Shown piece by piece: positions 25,769 through 34,791 of a DNA stretch of 64,000 nt. The position numbers and the translations under genes were made by a program. The DNA is from Ruminococcus sp. AF31-8BH (GTDB taxonomy: Bacteria > Bacillota > Clostridia > Lachnospirales > Lachnospiraceae). The stretch spans positions 58,608 to 122,607 of the forward strand of contig NZ_QTVN01000014.1 of NCBI RefSeq assembly GCF_003460605.1, given 5' to 3'. A model generated the notes under the pieces. It saw nothing but the letters and a program-made list of their open reading frames with translations, was not told the origin of the DNA and did no database searches. Position 1 is the first letter of the stretch. Each line of letters begins with the position of its first letter.

Positions 25769-25803
25769 AGGACATCCCTTGATTCAGAGGGGTGTCCTTT
25801 TTT
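25769..25803 (+). terminator. Attenuator-like terminator before the ABC exporter genes
   Basis: AGGACATCCCT (25769-25779) pairs with AGGGGTGTCCT (25788-25798), followed by TTTTTT. It lies between the leader peptide and the first exporter gene, with no promoter evident after it. Confidence 0.85.
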
Positions 25804-25943
25804 ACTGTCAATTTTGACAAATGCATATGGCGCAGTTCCCATAAAGCACAATGCGTTATTTAGGGGAGCTTACGCGAAGTGCTTTTGTCTGGACCAGAAG
25901 AGCAAAAGAAAAGCAGGAAGTAAAACCAAAACAGGGGGAAAGT

Positions 25944-27740
25944 ATGAAATCAAAAAGAAAAACTGACAAATTCCGGATCATTTTCCGTTTCCTGAAAGGA
26001 AATATCCGGTTTTTAGTGGGAACCTTAGTGTTTTCCGTGCTGTTTACAGCATGCAACGCACTGATCCCGCAAATCGTGAAATACACGGCAGACCATATTC
26101 TGGTGCTGGATGGAATCCCGGATGGTCTGAACGTGCGGCAGGCCTTGTTACTGGCCGCCATTCTGGTGGTAGCCGCAGCTGTTTTGTCGGGGATTTTTAA
26201 TTACCTGAGTAAAATGTGCCTGGCAAAAGGCTCCGAGAATTTTTTGAAATCCATCCGTGATACCTTGTATCATCATACCCAGTATCTGCCATTTTCCTGG
26301 CATGTACAGCATCAGACCGGAGAAATCATCCAGAGGTGCACCTCAGACGTGGAAGTCATCCGCAACTTTGTGTGCCGGCAGCTTCCAGAGGTGTTCCGAA
26401 TCTGTTTTCTGATTATTTTGTATCTGGGAATCATGTTTTCCATGAATGTGCCCATCACCCTGGCGGCGGCAGCCTTTTTCCCGGTGATCATCGGCTATTC
26501 CGCATTCTTTCATTCCCGGATCGGGAAGCGGTTCCAGGATGCCGACGAGGCGGAAGGCGCCCTTTCCAGCACCGTGCAGGAGAACCTGACAGGAGTGCGG
26601 GTGGTCCGTGCCTTTGGACGTGAGAAATACGAGATCGACCGCTTTGACCAGAAAAACAACGCCTACTCAGACCTCTGGGTTTACCTGGGGAAGCTGATGA
26701 GTGTGTTCTGGGCATCTGGCGATCTGATCACCAACCTGCAGGTATTGATGGTTATGGTTCTGGGCGTGGTGTTCGCTGTGGAAGGAAGGATCACCCTTGG
26801 CGAATTTATTGCTTTTCTTTCCTACAACGCCTCCCTCACCTGGCCGGTGCGAAGCCTGGGCAGAATCATCTCCGATATGAGTAAGGCAGGCGTTTCCATG
26901 GAGCGTGTGGCTTATATTCTGGAAGCAGAGGAAGAGGATGCGACAGATGCCAATAACAAGCCAGCGCTGACCGGAGACATCTGTTTCCGCAATGTGTCCT
27001 TCGCTTATTCCCTGGATCACCCGATTTTGAAAAACATCAACTTCACCATCCCAGCAGGCAGCACCTTCGCCATCCTTGGCACCACAGGCAGCGGCAAATC
27101 CACCATGGTCCATCTTCTGAACCGCCTGTACGATCTGCCAGAGGGATGCGGAAGCATCACCATCGGCGGCACGGACATCCGTGACATCGACCGCCAGTAT
27201 CTGCGCCAGAACATCGGAATGGTCCTTCAGGAACCCTTCCTTTTCTCCCGGACCATCCGGGAAAACATCGGCATCACAAAGGAGCAGCTTCTGGATGAGG
27301 AAATCCGCCATGCAGCGGAAATTGCCTGTGTGGACGAGTCCATCCTGCATTTTACCGACGGATACGACACCATTGTGGGAGAGCGCGGCGTTACCTTATC
27401 CGGCGGCCAGAAGCAGCGTGTTGCCATTGCCAGAATGCTGATGAAACAGGCTCCGGTGCTGGTATTTGACGATTCCCTTTCCGCAGTAGATACCGAGACA
27501 GACAACAAGATCCGCAAAGAACTGAAAAAAGAGATGGAGAAAGCCACGGTCATTATGATTTCCCACAGAATCACTTCCCTTATGCAGGCAGACTGCATTA
27601 TTGTCATGGACAAAGGGGAAATCCAGCAGATGGGAACTCACGACCAGCTGATCCAGCAGGAGGGACCATACAAAGATATTTATGAGATACAGATGAACAG
27701 TGACATTCGTCTCATGGAAGGAGGTGCAGTATGCGAATAG
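25944..27740 (+). CDS. Heterodimeric ABC exporter half with degenerate Walker B (BmrC-like)
   Basis: 598 residues: six-helix membrane domain (~1-320) fused to an ATPase domain. Walker A GTTGSGKST, intact signature LSGGQKQRV, but Walker B reads VLVFDDSLSAVD, with Asp where the catalytic Glu is expected. This is the mark of the degenerate site of heterodimeric exporters (BmrC, LmrC, TM287). ATG 25944 (MKSKRKTDK) follows AGGGGGAAAG; an in-frame ATG at 25851 would add 31 unusual residues. It overlaps the next half by 10 bp. Likely multidrug or amphiphile efflux. Confidence 0.92.
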   Translation: MKSKRKTDKFRIIFRFLKGNIRFLVGTLVFSVLFTACNALIPQIVKYTADHILVLDGIPDGLNVRQALLLAAILVVAAAVLSGIFNYLSKMCLAKGSENFLKSIRDTLYHHTQYLPFSWHVQHQTGEIIQRCTSDVEVIRNFVCRQLPEVFRICFLIILYLGIMFSMNVPITLAAAAFFPVIIGYSAFFHSRIGKRFQDADEAEGALSSTVQENLTGVRVVRAFGREKYEIDRFDQKNNAYSDLWVYLGKLMSVFWASGDLITNLQVLMVMVLGVVFAVEGRITLGEFIAFLSYNASLTWPVRSLGRIISDMSKAGVSMERVAYILEAEEEDATDANNKPALTGDICFRNVSFAYSLDHPILKNINFTIPAGSTFAILGTTGSGKSTMVHLLNRLYDLPEGCGSITIGGTDIRDIDRQYLRQNIGMVLQEPFLFSRTIRENIGITKEQLLDEEIRHAAEIACVDESILHFTDGYDTIVGERGVTLSGGQKQRVAIARMLMKQAPVLVFDDSLSAVDTETDNKIRKELKKEMEKATVIMISHRITSLMQADCIIVMDKGEIQQMGTHDQLIQQEGPYKDIYEIQMNSDIRLMEGGAVCE

Positions 27741-29554
27741 AAGAAAAAGAATATACCAAATCCATAGACCTTTCCATCTGGAAAAAAATATTTCCCTTTC
27801 TTGCACCAAGAAAAAATACATTGATCATGGTTGTGCTGATGAATCTGCTTTGTTCAGTTGTGGACATTATTATGCCTTTGTTCCAGCGCCATGCCATTGA
27901 TTCCTTTATTGAGAAGAATACCCTGTCAGGCCTTGGTGGATTTATCCTTTTGTATATTGCCGTGATCGTGTTCCAGATGTGTACGGTAATCTGCTTTACC
28001 AGAGGATGCATGAAAATTGACGTGGAAACAGGCCGCGATATGAAGCGCGCCCTGTTTGTCCACCTTCAGAAGCTGTCCTTTTCCTATTACAACGCCACTC
28101 CGGTAGGATATATTCTCTCCAGGGTGATGAACGATGTGGCAAGGATCACCGAGCTGATCGCCTGGGATGTGATCGACATGCTCTGGGCCATTTCCTATGT
28201 GGTTGGCGTGCTTGTGGCAATGCTTTTCCTGAACTGGAAGCTGGCACTGGTGATCATGATGATCGTACCGGCTATTGCCGTGCTCACCTGGTACTTCCAG
28301 AACCGGATCCTTACCTGGAACCGTCAGGTACGCAAGATCAATTCCAAGATCACAAGCGGCTACAACGAGGGGATTATGGGCGCAAAAACGGTGAAGTCCC
28401 TGGTGGTGGAGGAGAAAAATTTCGGCGAATTTTCCGCAGTAACAGAGGAAATGCGAAGTGCCTCCATCAAAGCAGCAAGACTGAACGCCATTTACATTCC
28501 TATGGTAGCGTTTTTCGGTTTTCTGGCTACTGCCCTTGTGCTGGACCGCGGCGGAATTATGGTACTTGACGGACGGCTGGATCTGGGAACCCTTGCTGCC
28601 TTTACTGCTTATGCAGTAGGAATCTTCGAGCCAATCCAGAGACTTGCCGGAATTTTGTCCCAGTGCATTTCCGCGCAGGCAAATATTGAGAGGGTGACCT
28701 CCCTTCTGGAAGAGAAGCCCCAGGTGGTAGATTCTCCGGAAGTGCTGGAGAAATACGGTGATTTCTTTAATCCCCACAAGGAGAACTGGGAGCCTATTAA
28801 AGGTGACATTGAGTTTGAGCACGTTTCCTTCCAGTATCCAGACGGAAAAGAAGAGGTATTAACCGACTTCAACCTGAAAATCCCGGCTGGCACCAACGTG
28901 GCAATCGTAGGAGAGACCGGTGCTGGCAAAAGTACGCTGGTCAATCTGGTCTGCCGTTTCTTCGAGCCGACGAAAGGCAGAATCCTGATCGACGGCAGGG
29001 ATTACCGGGAGAGAAGCCAGCTGTGGCTGCACAGTAATATTGGCTATGTGCTTCAGAATCCTCACCTGTTTTCCGGCACGGTAATGGAGAACATCCGCTA
29101 TGGAAGACTGGATGCCACAGACGAAGAGGTGAAGGCAGCTGCCCGGGCAGTACATGCGGATGAGGTTGCCGAGAAACTGGATAAGGGCTATGACAGCGAT
29201 GTAGGAGAGGGCGGCGACTGTCTTTCCACAGGAGAGAAGCAGCTCCTTTCTTTTGCCAGGGCAGTTCTTGCGGACCCCGCCATCTTCGTTCTGGATGAGG
29301 CAACCTCCTCCATTGACACCAAAACAGAGCAGCTGATCCAGCAGGCTACAGACAAGCTTCTGAAAGGAAGAACCTCCTTCCTCATTGCCCACCGTCTGTC
29401 CACCATCCGGAACGCAGATCTGATCCTAGTAGTGCGGGATGGAAAAATCGTAGAGCAGGGCAGGCACCTGGAGCTGCTGGAAAAGAAGGGCTATTACTAT
29501 CAGCTGGTACGGCAGCAGTTCGCAGATGAGGAGTCACGGAAGGTGTTGAGGTAG
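27731..29554 (+). CDS. Heterodimeric ABC exporter half with canonical Walker B (BmrD-like)
   Basis: 607 residues, membrane domain then ATPase. Walker A GETGAGKST, Walker B IFVLDEATSSID with the catalytic Glu, but the signature is changed to LSTGEKQLL. In the dimer this signature would face the degenerate Walker B of the partner, so one ATP site is canonical and one is not. Residues ~300-340 and the insert DSPEVLEKYGDFFNPHKENWEPIKGD before the ATPase are as in BmrD-type halves. The final TAG forms the start of a TAGAGCGTGTTTG sequence. Confidence 0.92.
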   Translation: MRIEEKEYTKSIDLSIWKKIFPFLAPRKNTLIMVVLMNLLCSVVDIIMPLFQRHAIDSFIEKNTLSGLGGFILLYIAVIVFQMCTVICFTRGCMKIDVETGRDMKRALFVHLQKLSFSYYNATPVGYILSRVMNDVARITELIAWDVIDMLWAISYVVGVLVAMLFLNWKLALVIMMIVPAIAVLTWYFQNRILTWNRQVRKINSKITSGYNEGIMGAKTVKSLVVEEKNFGEFSAVTEEMRSASIKAARLNAIYIPMVAFFGFLATALVLDRGGIMVLDGRLDLGTLAAFTAYAVGIFEPIQRLAGILSQCISAQANIERVTSLLEEKPQVVDSPEVLEKYGDFFNPHKENWEPIKGDIEFEHVSFQYPDGKEEVLTDFNLKIPAGTNVAIVGETGAGKSTLVNLVCRFFEPTKGRILIDGRDYRERSQLWLHSNIGYVLQNPHLFSGTVMENIRYGRLDATDEEVKAAARAVHADEVAEKLDKGYDSDVGEGGDCLSTGEKQLLSFARAVLADPAIFVLDEATSSIDTKTEQLIQQATDKLLKGRTSFLIAHRLSTIRNADLILVVRDGKIVEQGRHLELLEKKGYYYQLVRQQFADEESRKVLR

Positions 29555-29626
29555 AGCGTGTTTGGCAGATATGTACATCTGTCTGCCCCTGGCGAAAAAT
29601 AATGCATGAAATTTGTATAATTATAC

Positions 29627-29655
29627 TTGACTTCCCAAAACTTTGGTAGTAAAAT
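29627..29655 (+). promoter_or_regulatory. Promoter of the TRAP transporter operon
   Basis: TTGACT (29627-29632), 17-nt spacer, TAAAAT (29650-29655). Transcription would start about 29662, just before the T-box leader. Confidence 0.75.
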
Positions 29656-29684
29656 TACTTCAGTTCGTTAAACAACTAAATTTA

Positions 29685-29955
29685 AAAAGGATTAAATTCC
29701 TTGAAGGGAAGCAGTAGAAACAGGAAGCTTGTCTACAGAGAGCTGCGCAGGTGGAAAGCAGCGTCAGGTCTGTTTTGAAGATCATCCCCGAGAAGGGAAG
29801 CCGAACGCTTCACAGGACAAGTAGGTTTCCACGGTTGTTCCCCGTTATCGGAACCACGTATGTCGGTACGTTGTCTTTTCGTACTTGTTTCAAAGGAGAA
29901 ACAGGGTGGTTGCGGCCTTATATAGTCCGTCCCTAGTTTAGGGGCGGACTTTTTG
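29685..29955 (+). promoter_or_regulatory. T-box riboswitch, isoleucine-type specifier (ATC)
   Basis: Stem I parts: GGGAAGCAGTAGA, ACAGAGAGCTGCGCAGGTGG, AAAGCAGCG, and the specifier strand TTTTGAAG-ATC-A (ATC at 29781-29783) followed by TCCCC and the GAG of the K-turn. The T-box itself, AACAGGGTGGTTGCGG, is at 29900-29915; its TGGT would pair with a tRNA ending in ACCA. The terminator AGTCCGTCCCT / TAGGGGCGGACT + TTTTT is at 29924-29955. The codon suggests sensing of uncharged tRNA-Ile; the specifier position was aligned by eye. Confidence 0.88.
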
Positions 29956-29976
29956 CGTGAAAGTCCCGGACAGCAG

Positions 29977-30073
29977 CCTTGCATCTCCCATGCTTGCATG
30001 GGAAATTCAAGGATATTGGACGGGCAAGACGACATGAGCAAGTAGGGCAATAGCCCGGATTGCGAATGTCGTC
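29977..30073 (+). promoter_or_regulatory. Two extra hairpins between the T-box terminator and dctQ
   Basis: CCTTG...CAAGG (29977-30012) encloses the palindrome TCCCATGC-TT-GCATGGGA. GACGACAT (30028-30035) pairs with ATGTCGTC (30066-30073) and encloses GGGC-AATA-GCCC. No T run follows them, so they are not classic terminators; they could stabilise the mRNA or form another regulatory layer. Confidence 0.5.
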
Positions 30074-30139
30074 GGCAGCTGCGGGAGCGCCAACGGCGCA
30101 AAGACAAAAACCGCACAAGCAACAAAGGAGGAGAAATCA

Positions 30140-30637
30140 ATGAAAGTGTTCAAGAAAATCATGAATGCAGTAGCAGCAGTGGAAAATTGTATTCTTGTAG
30201 TATCCACCCTGCTGATACTGATCCTGACAGTGGGAAATGTTTTTTCCCGTAAAGTCATCCATCGTTCCTGGTCCTTTACCGAGGAGCTTGTGGTTGCAGT
30301 CTTTGTCCTTATTACCTTAATGGCTGCTGCACTTGCATGTCGCGAAGGAGAGCTGGTCAACCTGTCCCTGGTTACAGACCGCCTTCCCAGGAAGCTGAAA
30401 AAACCATCCGTAATCCTTTCTACTATACTTTGCATTATTTTTACTGCCATCTTATTCTGGTTTGGCATGGACAAAGTAATCACACAGCTGGAGAACGGCA
30501 AGCGTACCTTTGTACTAAACTGGCCGGAATGGATTTTCTGGTCCTTTGTTCCGATCGGATCCGGATGCATGATCTTACATTTTATTGAATATTGCATTGA
30601 CTACTGTACTGACAAAATCAAGAAGGAGGATAAATAA
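30140..30637 (+). CDS. dctQ: TRAP transporter small permease subunit (DctQ)
   Basis: 165 residues, four hydrophobic segments (~15-38, 50-75, 90-110, 130-150). WSFTEELVVAVFVLITLMAAALACREGELVNL carries the conserved EE and the pattern of the DctQ family. AAAGGAGG ribosome site. It ends one base before the large permease gene, so the subunits are made together. TRAP systems use ion gradients to import organic acids or related compounds. Confidence 0.92.
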   Translation: MKVFKKIMNAVAAVENCILVVSTLLILILTVGNVFSRKVIHRSWSFTEELVVAVFVLITLMAAALACREGELVNLSLVTDRLPRKLKKPSVILSTILCIIFTAILFWFGMDKVITQLENGKRTFVLNWPEWIFWSFVPIGSGCMILHFIEYCIDYCTDKIKKEDK

Positions 30638-33600
30638 ATGATAAGCGCAGTTCTTTTTGTTTCATTTTTTGTTTTCCTGATCATGGGTGTGCCCATTGCA
30701 ATTTGTCTGGGTCTGTCCTCTGTGTGTGCAATTTTGTACTCCGGAACCTCCCTTACTATTGTGGCAACCAATATGTATGCCGGAATCAGCAAATTTTTGC
30801 TTCTGGCAATTCCGTTTTTCGTACTTTCCGGAAATATCATGGCGAAAGCCGGAATTTCCAAAAGACTTGTTAAATTCGTTGATACCTGTGTGGGACACAG
30901 AAGAGGCGGTATTGCAATCGTATGCGTTATTGTAGCCTGCTTTTTCGGTGCAATTTCCGGTTCCGGCCCGGCAACTGTTGCAGCCCTTGGCGCAGTTCTG
31001 GTTCCGGCAATGGTGGAAAGAGGCGGCTTTAGCGCACCATTTTCTACTGCGCTTATGGCCACCTCAAGTTCCATCGCTATTGTCATTCCGCCAAGTATCG
31101 CATTCGTTGTATATGCCTCCATTACAGGCGTATCCATTGCAGATATGTTCATGGCAGGTATTGTACCTGGTATCCTGATGGGCGTTGCACTTGTTATCGT
31201 AGTTATGGTGGAAGCCAGAAGAAAAGGCATCCAGCCGGCACAGAAAAAAGCCACAGCCAGGGAACGCTGGGATGCATTTAAGGATGCTTTCTGGGGCTTC
31301 CTTATGCCGATCATTATCCTGGGCGGTATTTACGGCGGCGTTTTCACCCCAACAGAGGCAGCAGCCGTATCCGTTGTATATGGTCTGTTTGTAGGTATGG
31401 TAATCTATCGTGAGGTAAAATTAAAAGACCTGTTTGACCTTTGTGTTGATTCTGCGAAAACAACCGGAGGAATCATGCTGATCGTAGCATGTGCTTCCCT
31501 GTTTTCTTATGTATGTACCAAATTCGGTATTGCAGATGCAGCTTCCCAGCTCCTTGGAAGCATTGCACATAACCAGTTTACCTTCCTTCTGATCGTAAAC
31601 ATTATCTTCCTTATTGCAGGCTGCTTCATTGATGCAAACTCTGCAATGTACATTTTCATTCCGGTTATGCTTCCGGTATGTAAAGCACTTGGCTATGATG
31701 TGGTAGCCTTTGGTGTTATGGCAACTGTAAACCTGGCAATCGGACAGGTTACCCCTCCTGTAGGAGTCAATCTGTTTGTGGCAATCGGAATCAAAATCAA
31801 AAAAGGCATGGAGGTTACCCTTCAGGAAATTTCCAAAGCCGTTATGCCTATGCTGGCAGCATGTATTGCCGTGCTTCTGGTTGTAACTTATATTCCGGTT
31901 ACCTCAACAGCACTTCCAAAAGCTCTTGCGAAAAACGGTGCTTATTCCGGGGATTCTGCTTCCGGCCAAGCCGGTTCCACCGCAGCCTCTGCAGCCGGCG
32001 AGGAGGAGCATTCCTTCAATGAAATCGGTGACTACAGCGATCTCGGCTGGGAGGAAACCACCTGGAACTTTACCTGCTCCACAACAGAAACCTCTACCTG
32101 GGCAGATGGCGGCCGTAAGTTTGGCGAGCTGATGGAAAAAGCCACAGGGGGAAAAGTAAAGGTAAACGTATACGCAGCAGATCAGCTGACAAACGGAAAC
32201 CAGTCCGAGGGAATCCAGGCATTAATGAACGGAGATCCGGTACAGATTTCCATGCATTCCAACCTGATCTACTCTGCCTTTGACCCAAGATTCAACGTAG
32301 TGTCTCTGCCATTTATTTACGACTCTGTAGAAGACGCAGATGCCAAGTTTGACGGCGAGGCAGGCGAAAAATTAAAGGAAATCCTCAGCGAGTATGGTCT
32401 GCACTGCATGGGAATTGCAGAGAACGGCTTCCGTGAGCTTACCAACAGCGTCCGCGAGGTAAAATCCGTGGACGATATGAAGAACCTGAAAATCCGTGTG
32501 GCAGGCTCCAACCTTCTTATGGAATGCTATAAGAGATGGGGAGCAGATGCCACCAACCTGAACTGGTCTGAGACCTATACCGCTCTTCAGCAGAACACAG
32601 TTGAGGGCCAGGAGAATCCCCTTCCGGCAATTGATGCAGCCAGTGTGCAGGAGGTTCAGCCATACTGCTCCATTTGGGATGCAATTTATGACTGCTTGTT
32701 CTTCTGCATCAATCAGGACATCTATGACGGACTGACTCCTGAGCAGCAGGCGGTTGTAGACGAGGCTGGTCAGAAAGCAGTAGAGTATGAGCGCTACATT
32801 AACCGTTCCGGCGACGAAGAGATTATGGATCGCTGGGCAGAGAAAAACGGTGTAACCTTTACCCAGAAAGAGGATATGGATATTGATTCCTTTAAAGAGG
32901 CTGTAGACGGTATAGACCAGTGGTTTGTAGAAGAACTGAAGAAACAGGGCTATGACGATGCAGAAGAGCTGGTGGAGGCATTTGCAGGAATCGGTGATTA
33001 CAGCGACCTTGACTGGAAGGAAACCACCTGGAACTTTACCTGCTCCACAACAGAAACCTCTACATGGGCAGAGGGTGGTCGTAAGTTTGGCGAGCTGATG
33101 GAAAAAGCCACAGGTGGAAAAGTAAAGGTAAACGTATATGCAGCAGATCAGCTGACAAACGGAAACCAGTCCGAGGGAATCCAGGCATTAATGAACGGAG
33201 ATCCGGTGCAGATTTCCATGCATTCCAATCTGATCTACTCTGCCTTTGACCCAAGATTCAACGTAGTATCCCTGCCGTTTATCTACGACTCTGTGGAAGA
33301 TGCAGATGCCAAGTTTGACGGCGAGGCAGGAGAAAAATTAAAGGAAATCCTTAGTGAGTATGGTCTGCATTGCATGGGAATTGCAGAGAACGGATTCCGT
33401 GAGCTTACTAACAGCGTCCGCGAGGTAAAATCCGTGGACGATATGAAGAACCTGAAAATCCGTGTAGCAGGCTCCAACCTTCTTATGGAATGCTATAAGA
33501 GATGGGGAGCAGATGCTACCAACCTGAACTGGTCTGAAACCTATACCGCACTTCAGCAGAACACAGTTGAGGGCCAGGAGAATCCCCTTCCGGCAATTGA

Positions 33601-33955
33601 TGCAGCCAGTGTGCAGGAGGTTCAGCCATACTGCTCTATGTGGGATGCAATTTATGACTGTCTGTTCTTCTGCATCAATCAGGACATCTATGACGGACTG
33701 ACCCCTGAGCAGCAGGAGGTTGTGGACAAAGCAGGAAGAATGGCAGTGGAATATGAGCGTTACATTAACCGTTCCGGTGACGAAGAGATTATGGATCGCT
33801 GGGCAGGGAAAAACGGTGTAACCATTACCCAAAAGGAAGATATGGACATTGATTCCTTTAAAGAGGCTGTAGACGGCGTAGATCAGTGGTTTGTAGAAGA
33901 ACTGAAAAACCAGGGCTATGACGATGGCCAGGAGCTGGTAGACGCATTTAAGTAA
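30638..33955 (+). CDS. TRAP large permease fused to two tandem substrate-binding domains (DctM-DctP-DctP)
   Basis: 1105 residues. Residues ~1-430 are a DctM permease (PFFVLSGNIMAKAGIS, GAISGSGPATVAALG, GGIYGGVFTPTEAAAVSVVYGL, GQVTPPVGVNLFVA). A Ser/Ala/Gly-rich linker (~431-461) then leads to two DctP-like solute-receptor domains: 462-784 and 785-1105. Each begins IGDYSDL, contains NGDPVQISMHSNLIY and the RVAGSNLLMECYKRWGADATNLNWSETYTALQQ stretch (partly quoted family pattern) and ends with the DYDD-type tail. The two copies are 966 bp each (32024-32989 and 32990-33955) and nearly identical, but differ at many silent sites and some residues. There is no signal peptide; the last DctM helix places them outside. 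Confidence 0.93.
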   Translation: MISAVLFVSFFVFLIMGVPIAICLGLSSVCAILYSGTSLTIVATNMYAGISKFLLLAIPFFVLSGNIMAKAGISKRLVKFVDTCVGHRRGGIAIVCVIVACFFGAISGSGPATVAALGAVLVPAMVERGGFSAPFSTALMATSSSIAIVIPPSIAFVVYASITGVSIADMFMAGIVPGILMGVALVIVVMVEARRKGIQPAQKKATARERWDAFKDAFWGFLMPIIILGGIYGGVFTPTEAAAVSVVYGLFVGMVIYREVKLKDLFDLCVDSAKTTGGIMLIVACASLFSYVCTKFGIADAASQLLGSIAHNQFTFLLIVNIIFLIAGCFIDANSAMYIFIPVMLPVCKALGYDVVAFGVMATVNLAIGQVTPPVGVNLFVAIGIKIKKGMEVTLQEISKAVMPMLAACIAVLLVVTYIPVTSTALPKALAKNGAYSGDSASGQAGSTAASAAGEEEHSFNEIGDYSDLGWEETTWNFTCSTTETSTWADGGRKFGELMEKATGGKVKVNVYAADQLTNGNQSEGIQALMNGDPVQISMHSNLIYSAFDPRFNVVSLPFIYDSVEDADAKFDGEAGEKLKEILSEYGLHCMGIAENGFRELTNSVREVKSVDDMKNLKIRVAGSNLLMECYKRWGADATNLNWSETYTALQQNTVEGQENPLPAIDAASVQEVQPYCSIWDAIYDCLFFCINQDIYDGLTPEQQAVVDEAGQKAVEYERYINRSGDEEIMDRWAEKNGVTFTQKEDMDIDSFKEAVDGIDQWFVEELKKQGYDDAEELVEAFAGIGDYSDLDWKETTWNFTCSTTETSTWAEGGRKFGELMEKATGGKVKVNVYAADQLTNGNQSEGIQALMNGDPVQISMHSNLIYSAFDPRFNVVSLPFIYDSVEDADAKFDGEAGEKLKEILSEYGLHCMGIAENGFRELTNSVREVKSVDDMKNLKIRVAGSNLLMECYKRWGADATNLNWSETYTALQQNTVEGQENPLPAIDAASVQEVQPYCSMWDAIYDCLFFCINQDIYDGLTPEQQEVVDKAGRMAVEYERYINRSGDEEIMDRWAGKNGVTITQKEDMDIDSFKEAVDGVDQWFVEELKNQGYDDGQELVDAFK
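32024..33955 (+). repeat. Tandem 966-bp duplication of the DctP domain
   Basis: Two in-frame direct repeats of 322 codons: 32024-32989 and 32990-33955. Scattered synonymous changes plus replacements such as GWEE/DWKE, ADGG/AEGG, SIWDA/SMWDA, AEKNGVTF/AGKNGVTI show that they are two real, slightly diverged copies. Confidence 0.95.
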
Positions 33956-33962
33956 ATAAAGA

Positions 33963-34008
33963 AAAACACCTTCTGAGATGGGAGAGCATTTCAGAAGGTG
34001 TTTTTTTA
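33963..34008. terminator. Terminator shared by the TRAP operon and the LysE gene
   Basis: AACACCTTCTGA and TCAGAAGGTGTT form the stem, followed by a run of T. It overlaps the 3' end of the convergent exporter gene and can act on both strands. Confidence 0.88.
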
Positions 34009-34599
34009 CAATAATCCTGCAATTCTCAGGGAACACCATACCAGCAAAAGGGCCATAACCCCGTTCATCAGCTTATAATGTCCACTGTAAAACCGCTTTA
34101 GCATATTTCCTGCAAACGCCCAGATCAGATTTCCCAGTGCCCCGAGAAACATCAGATACACCGCAAACCCAAACAGTATGGGAGCTTTTGTCTCATAAGG
34201 CAGAATATAAGCGGAAAACATAGTCAGTCCATAAATGATAATCTTCACATTCACCAGCTGCAGGAAATAGCCCATGAGCCAGGTGGGCTTTTTCTCCTGT
34301 ACCGCATCTGAGGGCGGAAGTCGGCGCCAGGTCTGCCATGCCAGATACAGCACATAGGCAGCACCCAGATACTTCATCACAGGCTGGATTCCCGGAACCA
34401 CCTTTCCAAGGGTGCTGCAGAACAGTCCGGAAAGACACATCAAAGTAAGAGAACCGCTCCAGATTCCCGTCATAAACCGCAGATTCCCGGAAATTCCATA
34501 TTTGCTTGCCGTGGAAAGCAGCAGGATATTATTTGGCCCCGGTGACCACACCGTGAGAATGGCAGACAGGGTCATTTCAATAAAAACAGATAAAGGCAT
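34006..34599 (-). CDS. LysE/RhtB-family amino-acid exporter
   Basis: 197 residues with six hydrophobic segments. The N-terminal SPGPNNILLLSTASKYG is typical of the RhtB/EamB branch (cysteine, homoserine or threonine exporters). Good ribosome site AAAGGAGGGG on the minus strand. It is convergent with the TRAP operon. The substrate is not determined by sequence; an amino acid is expected from the family. Confidence 0.9.
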   Translation of the reverse strand: MPLSVFIEMTLSAILTVWSPGPNNILLLSTASKYGISGNLRFMTGIWSGSLTLMCLSGLFCSTLGKVVPGIQPVMKYLGAAYVLYLAWQTWRRLPPSDAVQEKKPTWLMGYFLQLVNVKIIIYGLTMFSAYILPYETKAPILFGFAVYLMFLGALGNLIWAFAGNMLKRFYSGHYKLMNGVMALLLVWCSLRIAGLL

Positions 34600-34791
34600 G
34601 GAAATCCCCTCCTTTGGTATTTTGCAGGATGCGGCATATGGAACAGGAAGTATCCTTTCTCACATATAAGAAAGGCGCAACATTCTACATGCTGCGTCCT
34701 TGCAAAATCTGTACAAATTATGATTTCCTGTATCATAACACAAAATTGCCCGGATGTATATAGAATATTCGAACCATAAGTTGCAAGCTAA

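Noticed and set aside
29552..29590. Third full copy of the 75-bp inverted-repeat element
   Set aside because: Only the first 13 bases match; the rest is a different small hairpin (CAGAT/ATCTG), and no right end follows.
29770..29792. Alternative T-box specifier codons (GAT, CAT)
   Set aside because: Placing the codon before the conserved purine and the GGGA/TCCC helix gives ATC, and the T-box TGGT fits the A73 discriminator of tRNA-Ile; the other frames break the helix.
32024..33955. Assembly artefact creating the DctP duplication
   Set aside because: The two units differ at many scattered silent and some coding positions, so they are not the same sequence assembled twice.
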